A stretch of 10,708 nt of DNA from Desulfobacteraceae bacterium (GTDB lineage: Bacteria > Desulfobacterota > Desulfobacteria > Desulfobacterales > Desulfosalsimonadaceae), in NCBI GenBank assembly GCA_024636355.1, contig JAGXHH010000122.1:1-10708 (forward strand). The letters are read 5' to 3'. Positions within the stretch are counted from its first letter, which is position 1. Each line of letters starts with the position of its first letter. Positions 6,044 through 10,708 of this stretch are shown in pieces. Under the pieces are notes generated by a model, which was given only the letters and a program-made list of their open reading frames with translations, was not told where the DNA came from and did no database searches. A program made the position numbers and the translations under genes.

Positions 6044-6700
6044 TTACATGGACATCGGTACCCGGCCTGCCAGGAGAAATTTTGTGGCCAGGAGAATCCG
6101 GCCCTCCGTGGCCGCGTGGTTTCGGAAAAACGATTTGTAGGTGTCGAAAATGGCGATCATGTCGTCGAACAGGGCATCGATCGGATCGCTCTCATCCGGA
6201 AACAGGACCTTGAGCTCGTCGCGGAAAGGTCCCAGCCCCAGGGGTACCCGGAAATCCGCGCAGCAATAATTGCCGCCGTCTTTACGATCCCCGATGAAGA
6301 TGCGTTCGAATCCGTCCGGCTGCATCGGTATAAACGGGTTCTCCTCCTTGATGCCCAGAAATTTCAAAAACCGGTCTCCAATCCGGCCTTCCCCGAATTC
6401 CCAGACATATTGCGGCCCCATGGAAAACCGCAGGCCGTTGACCGAGGGGCATCTTCCGTGCCCGCCGATAAACTCTGCGTTGGACTCGAGCACCGTTACC
6501 CGGTGGCCGATTCTGGCGAAAAGGGCGGCTGCGGCCATGCCGCCGATACCGCTGCCGATAACCACAATATTTCTGGGACCCTCGTCCCACAGGGTTTGTT
6601 CGCCGGTCCGGAAATACGGAATCGCCAGCTGTTCGCGAATTTCTTTTAACGTGGTTTCCGATTTTTTGCGGGATATTTCGATCAGTTCGCTTATATTCAT
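6044..6700 (-). CDS. phytoene-desaturase-like FAD oxidoreductase, N-terminal part
   Basis: This encodes 218 residues before the TAA at 6044-6046. After an N-terminal extension of about 43 residues comes the dinucleotide-binding fold NIVVIGSGIGGMAAAALFA (GxGxxG at residues 49-54), with the ribose-binding acid E72 in TVLESN and FIGGHGR shortly after. SMGPQYVWEFGEG follows, in the position where such flavoproteins contact FAD and substrate. The layout is that of the CrtI/phytoene desaturase and carotenoid isomerase branch. The ATG at 6698-6700 is preceded only by a weak AAAGAAAC-like site. The gene is transcribed away from the acyltransferase gene at 7348, across a repeat-rich spacer. The break after codon 218 has no shift of frame, so one base change explains it; the neighbouring sense codons of TAA include CAA, GAA and AAA. 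Confidence 0.75.
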   Translation of the reverse strand: MNISELIEISRKKSETTLKEIREQLAIPYFRTGEQTLWDEGPRNIVVIGSGIGGMAAAALFARIGHRVTVLESNAEFIGGHGRCPSVNGLRFSMGPQYVWEFGEGRIGDRFLKFLGIKEENPFIPMQPDGFERIFIGDRKDGGNYCCADFRVPLGLGPFRDELKVLFPDESDPIDALFDDMIAIFDTYKSFFRNHAATEGRILLATKFLLAGRVPMSM

Positions 6701-6730
6701 TTCGTTTCTTTTACATTCGTCAGTTCAAGG

Positions 6731-6770
6731 TTTTTTGGTCAAACCGGGCTGTGTTTAGTGGACCAAAAAA
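6731..6770. repeat. 10-bp perfect inverted repeat with A/T ends
   Basis: TTTTTTGGTC (6731-6740) and GACCAAAAAA (6761-6770) are exact reverse complements around a 20-base loop, in which AAAC and GTTT can add four more pairs. It lies about 30 bases upstream of the oxidoreductase start codon. The long T or A runs resemble terminators on either strand, but it could equally be the remnant of a small mobile element or a control site. Confidence 0.5.
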
Positions 6771-6861
6771 AAAGATAGAGTCAGGTGCACATTTCCGGAG
6801 CAAATCGGAATGCCCTATGTTTAGTTTAAACATGAAGATCATGAAGAACCATGTGCAAAGG

Positions 6862-6909
6862 CAGAATCCAGGAGCCAGAAGCCAGAATTCAGAATTCAGA
6901 AGCCAGAAT
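6862..6909 (+). repeat. imperfect tandem repeat of a CCAGAA-type unit
   Basis: About six 6-8 base units follow one another: CAGAATC, CAGGAGC, CAGAAGC, CAGAATT, CAGAATT, CAGAAGC, CAGAATG. Such low-complexity units are common in spacers of some Desulfobacterota genomes (general knowledge, not checked). No coding meaning is seen. Confidence 0.55.
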
Positions 6910-6919
6910 GAGGTATATC

Positions 6920-6981
6920 CTCTCGCAGAGGGCGCTGGGAGCGCAGAGGAAATCTCAGCGTCCTCAGCGGCTCTGCGAGAG
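6920..6981. repeat. 62-base imperfect palindrome (hairpin element)
   Basis: The outer arms CTCTCGCAGAG (6920-6930) and CTCTGCGAGAG (6971-6981) are exact reverse complements. The inner arms (CGCTG...GAG and CTC...CAGCG) also pair with four or five mismatches, giving a stem of about 27 pairs with a loop near GAAAT. It looks like a member of the 'ctctgcgtc' family of intergenic hairpin repeats seen in many bacteria, possibly spread by Y1 transposases. Confidence 0.7.
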
Positions 6982-7162
6982 AAATCATTAACTGGAGTTT
7001 TCCGGATAACCAGAAATTGAATTAACCACGGAGGACGCAGAGTTCACAGAGGAGGTTCATTCTTTTTAAAAAAAACACCTTTTCAATCTATGAAACGAAA
7101 ATTACTTCCGGATCAAAGCCCGTATTTCCTCCCGATAGTTGCGGCCCGGTTGTACAGCGTTT

Positions 7163-7182
7163 CCGCCGGTTCGAACCGGTGG
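7163..7182. repeat. near-perfect 20-bp palindrome
   Basis: CCGCCGGTTCGAACCGGTGG is symmetric about TTCGAA, with one mismatched pair (7165 and 7180); the central CCGGTTCGAACCGG is perfect. It lies about 165 bases upstream of the acyltransferase start. It may be an operator, or chance within the tail of a lost gene. Confidence 0.4.
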
Positions 7183-7235
7183 GTCAGAAAAGTCGCCAAT
7201 TACCCCACTTCATGCGATGAATAGAAATTAGAGGA

Positions 7236-7264
7236 TTGATTATTTTCTCTATCTTGCATATGAA
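7236..7264 (+). promoter_or_regulatory. weak promoter-like boxes before the acyltransferase gene
   Basis: TTGATT (7236-7241) and TATGAA (7259-7264), 17 bases apart, each match four of six sigma-70 consensus positions. The spacing and place suit the gene at 7348, but AT-rich sequence often gives such matches. Confidence 0.2.
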
Positions 7265-7347
7265 AACGGGTAACTCTGATTATCCTGGGCGCGGGTTTTT
7301 CAGCCGGCCGCTTTCGGGTATGACCAAATTGATTATGGAGGCCGACT

Positions 7348-8265
7348 ATGCTGAGCTTTCTACCCGGGCCGGTTCGCGGGACGATCGCCATACTGCTGCA
7401 TACCCTGAATACTATCGGTTGTTTCATCACGATGCTGCCGGTGATTTTCCTGAAGGTCATTATCCCTCATGCGGGGATACGGCATGAGCTGACGGTGTGG
7501 CTCATGCGCCTGGGAACCGTCTGGGTTGCGATTAACAGCATGATTATGAGGATGACCCAGAAAATCAAGTGGGACGTCCGGGGAATCGATGGGTTTGACC
7601 GGAAGAGTTCCTACCTGGTCGTCAGCAATCATCGTTCCTGGGCCGATATCCTGGTCCTTCAACACCTGTTCAATTACCGCATTCCGTTTCTCAAATTTTT
7701 CCTTAAAAAAGAACTGATCTGGGTCCCCCTGCTGGGTGTGGCCTGGTGGGCTCTTGATTTTCCGTTCATGAAGCGCTACTCACGGGAATTTGTCAAAAAA
7801 CACCCTGAACTCAAAGGCAAAGACATTGAGACGACCCGGAAGTACTGCCGGAAATTCAAGAATTCCCCGATTTCGGTCATCAACTTTCTGGAAGGCACCC
7901 GGTTTAATTACGAAAAGCACCAGAAGCAGCAATCTCCCTACAACCACCTGCTGCTTCCCCGGGCGGGCGGAGTCTCCATTGTGTTGTCCACGATGGGAGA
8001 CGTCTTGTCGGGCATCGTGGATGTCACGATTGTTTACCCGGAAAATGAACCCCCGATGCCGTTCTGGGACTTTTTGAAGGGAAAGATTCCGGTCGTAGTC
8101 GTAGATGTCCGATCGCTTCCGATTCCCGCAGATCTCGTCGGGAAAAATTATGAAGACGACAGCGACTATCGTAAACGTTTCCAGCAGTGGGTCAACCGAA
8201 TCTGGGAGGAAAAGGACCGGCGGATCGAAGCTGTTTTGAAGGAGTACGATCAGCGAAGTACATGA
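7348..8265 (+). CDS. YihG-type lysophospholipid acyltransferase
   Basis: This encodes 305 residues with one or two N-terminal membrane segments (about residues 12-38). The acyltransferase motifs are present: NHRSWAD (H95, D100: the catalytic HX4D), FLKKELIWVPLLG (about 117-130), FLEGTR (EGTR at 182-185) and LLLPRAGG. The length, W-rich motif I and order fit the YihG branch of the PlsC/LPLAT family, which transfers an acyl chain to a lysophospholipid at the inner membrane; the exact acceptor cannot be told. GGAGG lies seven bases before the ATG, supporting this start. The stop TGA (8263-8265) lies inside a hairpin repeat (8259-8323), so the last codons come from the repeat. It is followed by the HAD and long acyltransferase genes on the same strand, with a repeat-rich gap of about 196 bases. 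Confidence 0.85.
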   Translation: MLSFLPGPVRGTIAILLHTLNTIGCFITMLPVIFLKVIIPHAGIRHELTVWLMRLGTVWVAINSMIMRMTQKIKWDVRGIDGFDRKSSYLVVSNHRSWADILVLQHLFNYRIPFLKFFLKKELIWVPLLGVAWWALDFPFMKRYSREFVKKHPELKGKDIETTRKYCRKFKNSPISVINFLEGTRFNYEKHQKQQSPYNHLLLPRAGGVSIVLSTMGDVLSGIVDVTIVYPENEPPMPFWDFLKGKIPVVVVDVRSLPIPADLVGKNYEDDSDYRKRFQQWVNRIWEEKDRRIEAVLKEYDQRST

Positions 8266-8323
8266 AGATCCATGAAGGGATTTTTTAATTTTAAACCTTC
8301 ATGTTCTTCATGGTCTTCATGTA
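8259..8323. repeat. strong hairpin repeat spanning the acyltransferase stop codon
   Basis: TACATGAAGA (8259-8268) pairs with TCTTCATGTA (8314-8323) and CCATGAAG (8270-8277) with CTTCATGG (8306-8313), giving 18 pairs with one bulged T and a 28-base loop. It contains the TGA of the upstream gene. There is no T run after it on the + strand, so a simple terminator role is doubtful; it may protect mRNA ends or be a REP-like element. The same 'catgaag' words occur at 6831. Confidence 0.75.
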
Positions 8324-8346
8324 TATCAAACCGCTGTTCGCAGTGC

Positions 8347-8405
8347 CTCTGTGGTTTTATATAGTTTGGTTGCGGCCAATGGCCGCACTTGCGTTCTCTG
8401 TGGTT
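8347..8405. repeat. direct repeat CTCTGTGGTT flanking a perfect 17-bp dyad
   Basis: CTCTGTGGTT occurs at 8347-8356 and 8396-8405. Between them TGCGGCCAATGGCCGCA (8371-8387) is a perfect inverted repeat with eight-base arms about an A. The related word AACCACGGAGG (opposite orientation, one mismatch) occurs at 7025. Confidence 0.6.
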
Positions 8406-8426
8406 GGTTTTGCTTTTACAATCATC

Positions 8427-8450
8427 AAGAGTAAGAGTAAGAGTAAGAAA
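8427..8450 (+). repeat. AAGAGT hexamer repeat before the HAD gene's ribosome-binding site
   Basis: Three copies of AAGAGT and a fourth, changed copy (AAGAAA) run straight into AAAGGAG (8448-8454). The purine-rich run abuts the ribosome-binding site of the TTG-started HAD gene, so copy number could affect translation. Confidence 0.55.
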
Positions 8451-8461
8451 GGAGCCGTGCA

Positions 8462-9094
8462 TTGCCTGTAAAAGCCGTTATTTTCGATCTCGGGGGGGTT
8501 ATTCTGCACTCGCCGATGACCGTTTTCGCCGCGTTTGAACAAGAACGCGGGCTGCCCCGCAATTTCCTCAACCGGATCATCGTCGAAAGCGGACCGGACG
8601 GCGCCTGGACCCGCCTGGAACGCGGCGAATTGACTCTGGAAGAATTTTCCGTCGCTTTCGACCGGGAGATTGCGGCCGCCGGCGCCGATATTTCGAGCCG
8701 GGAGTTGATGGATGCCGTAAACGATGCGTCCGGGGTACGCCCCGAAATGCTTGCCGCCGTCCGGCGGATTCGAAAGGCGGGCTTCAAGGTCGCCGCCCTG
8801 ACGAACAATTGGCTTATGGATGAGCCATCATCCGATGAGATGGATAAGTTCAAGACTGAGTTCGACGTATTTGTTGAATCGAGTAAAGAAGGCGTAGCCA
8901 AGCCGGACCCGAAGATCTACGAAATCGTGCTCGCCCGGCTGGGCGTTCCTGCGGAGGAAGCGGTCTTTTTAGACGATATCGGGAGGAACCTGAAACCGGC
9001 CCGGCAGATGGGGATGACCACGATCAAGGTGGCGTCATCCGATGCCGCACTGGCGGAACTCGAAACCGTCCTTGGAATTCGCCTGAGGGATTGA
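8462..9094 (+). CDS. HAD phosphatase, sEH/ACAD10 N-domain type
   Basis: This encodes 210 residues with the HAD motifs: FDLGGV with nucleophile D9, ALTNNW (T114), KPDP (K147) and FLDD (D171, D172). An alpha-helical cap (about residues 18-90) includes GPDGAWTRLERGELTLEEF, a stretch characteristic of the HAD domain found at the N-terminus of soluble epoxide hydrolase and ACAD10. The second Asp of DxD is Gly, as in YihX-type members, so activity is not excluded. It should hydrolyse a small phosphomonoester in the cytosol; the substrate is unknown, though lipid phosphates are plausible from the neighbours. TTG at 8462 is chosen as the start because AAAGGAG (8448-8454) lies seven bases before it and no ATG or GTG in frame fits better. 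Confidence 0.85.
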   Translation: MPVKAVIFDLGGVILHSPMTVFAAFEQERGLPRNFLNRIIVESGPDGAWTRLERGELTLEEFSVAFDREIAAAGADISSRELMDAVNDASGVRPEMLAAVRRIRKAGFKVAALTNNWLMDEPSSDEMDKFKTEFDVFVESSKEGVAKPDPKIYEIVLARLGVPAEEAVFLDDIGRNLKPARQMGMTTIKVASSDAALAELETVLGIRLRD

Positions 9095-9105
9095 TCCTTC
9101 TGACA

Positions 9106-9132
9106 ATTTTAATGAATATAACAAATTAAAAT
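9106..9132. repeat. AT-rich inverted repeat before the long acyltransferase gene
   Basis: ATTTTAAT (9106-9113) and ATTAAAAT (9125-9132) are exact reverse complements, 11 bases apart, between the HAD stop and the next GTG. It could be an operator or a weak terminator, or chance in AT-rich sequence. Confidence 0.3.
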
Positions 9133-9147
9133 CATACGGAAATTAAT

Positions 9148-10708
9148 GTGAAATCGCTTGATATATCATTTTTCGCCAAGTGGTGGTCCGAGGCCAAGGC
9201 ACAGGTAAACACGAACACGGACGAAATCGTCCGCTTCCTCGAAGAGAATAAAGACCGTATCGTCGATTCCCTGGCGCGCATTGAAGGCGAGAAATACCTG
9301 TATCGGGCATCGAATCGCTGGTTTGCTTTTTTAACCCGAATGGCCGCTGTGGCCGACCGGTTTTCCGAGAGGTTCCAGGGTTACCTGATGCACATACCGG
9401 GCCTGCGTCGGGTAATCGCAAATACCCGGGCATGGAAAAATCGACTGAATTTTAAAGAACTCGTCGAATTTATCCAGGCCAAGTTTTATGCCCTCAAAAA
9501 ATTCCCGCCGCACAATGAAAAAGCGCTCGCCATGTTCGAGGAGTTCATCGACTTCTGTTCCGCCCGCGGGGTGGATATGGACAGGCATCTTCCGGACGCC
9601 CGCAGGATTTTGTCCGAAAAGAAACATCAGCTGCTGCAGCACAAGTTTTTTCAGGAATTTTCCAGAAGCCGGCTTGAGCAGTTGCTGGCCATCCCGTTTT
9701 CCTTTGACCGGTGCGTCCATCCGGTGCTGTCCGATTCGGCCTTCTGGCACAAAGTATTCGAACGGCTCGAAAAAAAGAAGGTGGCCGATATCGTCTTGTT
9801 CGATAATGCGGGCAACAAGGTTTCCTGGAAATACAGCCCGATCCGGGAGATCATGGCCTCGGGGGCCATCCGGACCCTGCAGCAGATATCCGTTATCAAG
9901 TCCGAAGGTCGGCGGATTTTCTTTGTCGGCCATCACGAGGGGTACCTGGGGCCGTATTTCGGCAGAAGCGTCCTGCGCAAGCTCGGCTTCGACAACCTGA
10001 CCAAAAATTGCAACACCGTGGTCGGCCCCCGGATGTTTTCCAACGTGGTGCTCCGAAACGGGGCCTCGAATGTCGGCAACCTTTTTTTGGCGCTCCCTTC
10101 GCAGAAGACCACCGCCGTCAAAACCAGCGGCCTGGTGGATGCGCTGCGGAAAACCGCCCGGAAAAGCCAGTGCCTGATCGGGATGCCGGATGTACTGCTC
10201 GATCTCATAGAAGAAATGGATCACGAAACATTCCTCTCGGAGATCGCCTGTTATGATCCGGACCGGTGCCGGCAGTTGACGGCAAATCTCGCGGCAGCCG
10301 ATCGGCAGACAATTGAGGCGTACATCGGTTCGCCAGGATTTTCAGAGGCCATGTCCGATCTGACCCGTGAGGATTACGAGCTGTTCAAGGGGGTCATGCG
10401 GGAGTGTTTCCTGATGTTTCCGGAGGGGTCACGCTCCCATATCGACCCGGACGGCACCGTGGTGCTCAAGTACGTCAATCCAAAATATTTTCAAACCTAT
10501 TTTCGACCCGGAGACTACATCGTGCCGATCAATATTGTGGGTGGATCCGATATTGCCCGTGGCTGGCGGTTGAGTTCGGCCACACTCGGCCTTTCCATCG
10601 CAGATCCGATACGGGTCACCCGGGAGATGATCGATAATTACGAAGTCGAAGGTTTAAACATCATGCGCTGTATCGCCGCCTTGCCGAACCTGAAAACCGT
10701 CCGGTTCG
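9148..10708 (+). CDS. long acyltransferase-like protein, C-terminus outside window
   Basis: The frame is open from GTG 9148 to the window end, 520 residues without a stop. An in-frame TAA at 9127-9129 limits the start, and CGGA (9136-9139) is a weak ribosome-binding site. Residues 1-245 are helical and charged, with no clear family. A PlsC/LPLAT-like domain follows: FFVGHHEGYLGPY (262-268) is where NHxxxxD would be, and FPEGSRSH (EGSRS at 426-430) is motif III. PGDYIVPINI (455-463) fits motif IV. The residue four after H263 is G268 where the catalytic Asp belongs. The gap from motif I to III is about 160 residues instead of the usual 65-75, so there is a large insertion. It might be a glycerol-3-phosphate or other acyltransferase with a divergent site, or a non-catalytic relative. 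It follows the HAD gene by 53 bases, so cotranscription is likely. Confidence 0.7.
   Translation, partial: MKSLDISFFAKWWSEAKAQVNTNTDEIVRFLEENKDRIVDSLARIEGEKYLYRASNRWFAFLTRMAAVADRFSERFQGYLMHIPGLRRVIANTRAWKNRLNFKELVEFIQAKFYALKKFPPHNEKALAMFEEFIDFCSARGVDMDRHLPDARRILSEKKHQLLQHKFFQEFSRSRLEQLLAIPFSFDRCVHPVLSDSAFWHKVFERLEKKKVADIVLFDNAGNKVSWKYSPIREIMASGAIRTLQQISVIKSEGRRIFFVGHHEGYLGPYFGRSVLRKLGFDNLTKNCNTVVGPRMFSNVVLRNGASNVGNLFLALPSQKTTAVKTSGLVDALRKTARKSQCLIGMPDVLLDLIEEMDHETFLSEIACYDPDRCRQLTANLAAADRQTIEAYIGSPGFSEAMSDLTREDYELFKGVMRECFLMFPEGSRSHIDPDGTVVLKYVNPKYFQTYFRPGDYIVPINIVGGSDIARGWRLSSATLGLSIADPIRVTREMIDNYEVEGLNIMRCIAALPNLKTVRF

Larger units (their letters stand above)
6701..7347. other. repeat-rich divergent spacer
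   Basis: This 647-base spacer separates the - strand oxidoreductase from the + strand acyltransferase. It holds an A/T-ended inverted repeat (6731-6770), a 'catgaag' repeat (6831-6853), a 7-8 base imperfect tandem repeat (6862-6909), a 62-base hairpin (6920-6981), an 'aaccacggagg' unit (7025-7055) and a near-palindrome (7163-7182). Weak promoter-like boxes lie at 7236-7264. An apparent frame at 6751-7020 is made of repeats and is not a believable gene. On the - strand around 7090-7200, two short frames (LATFLTHRFEPAETLYNRAA, then NYREEIRALIRK after a shift) might be the frameshifted tail of a lost gene, but this is weak. Confidence 0.6.

Noticed and set aside
6116..6758. Two long + strand frames across the oxidoreductase N-terminus
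   Set aside because: The - strand carries the GxGxxG flavoprotein fold in the same bases; the + strand frames are shadows.
6862..6981. CRISPR-like array
   Set aside because: The units are 6-8 bases without spacers of regular length, followed by a single hairpin; there are no cas genes.
6751..7020. An 89-codon frame in the repeat spacer
   Set aside because: It is built from tandem and hairpin repeats and has no ribosome-binding site.
7090..7200. Possible frameshifted gene tail on the - strand (LATFLTHRFEPAETLYNRAA, NYREEIRALIRK)
   Set aside because: It is suggestive but only about 30 residues, needs a frameshift and has no upstream continuation, so it is only mentioned in the spacer entry.
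9331..10224. A 297-codon open frame on the - strand
   Set aside because: It lies wholly inside the + strand acyltransferase-like gene, whose translation has EGSRS and other family motifs. The - strand translation shows no recognisable domain and is best explained by codon bias of high-GC DNA.

Overview
The window looks like part of a bacterial chromosome, most likely from a Gram-negative anaerobe of the Desulfobacterota (old Deltaproteobacteria) type. That assignment is inference. It rests on two genes of the outer-membrane MipA/OmpV type, a relic of a Y1 (REP-associated) transposase tail of the sort common in those genomes, and two spacers full of 'catgaag' and 'cctctgtggtt' repeats. There are no rRNA or tRNA genes, no CRISPR array and no complete mobile element.

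Left part (1-3000, + strand). The end of a MipA/OmpV-like outer-membrane protein is followed by a CPBP (CAAX-type) intramembrane protease joined in frame to a secreted serine hydrolase of the class C beta-lactamase/DD-peptidase fold. A one-base frameshift near 1590 breaks the hydrolase part. A possible 47-residue peptide and a 90-residue acidic, helical protein of unknown function follow.

Middle part (3000-5030, - strand). A complete MipA/OmpV-like gene (3353-4183) sits among three relics: a transposase C-terminus (3027-3356), a hemerythrin-like N-terminus with ATA where the start codon should be (4237-4431), and a DUF421/YetF-like C-terminus (4603-4740). A perfect 17-bp dyad (4484-4500) and a promoter-like pair lie upstream of the hemerythrin relic. 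No gene is apparent in 4741-5032.

Right part (5033-10708). A phytoene-desaturase-like FAD oxidoreductase on the - strand (5033-6700) is split by one in-frame TAA. After a repeat-rich spacer (6701-7347), three + strand genes follow: a YihG-type lysophospholipid acyltransferase, a HAD phosphatase like the N-terminal domain of sEH/ACAD10, and a long acyltransferase-like protein that runs off the window. That protein keeps an EGSRS motif but has Gly where the HX4D motif has Asp. Together they suggest a lipid or membrane-modification locus.

No clearly new defence or mobile system is visible. The most notable points are the protease-hydrolase fusion, the variant acyltransferase next to a lipid cluster, the concentration of gene lesions, and the structured repeats that supply a stop codon and lie next to a ribosome-binding site.
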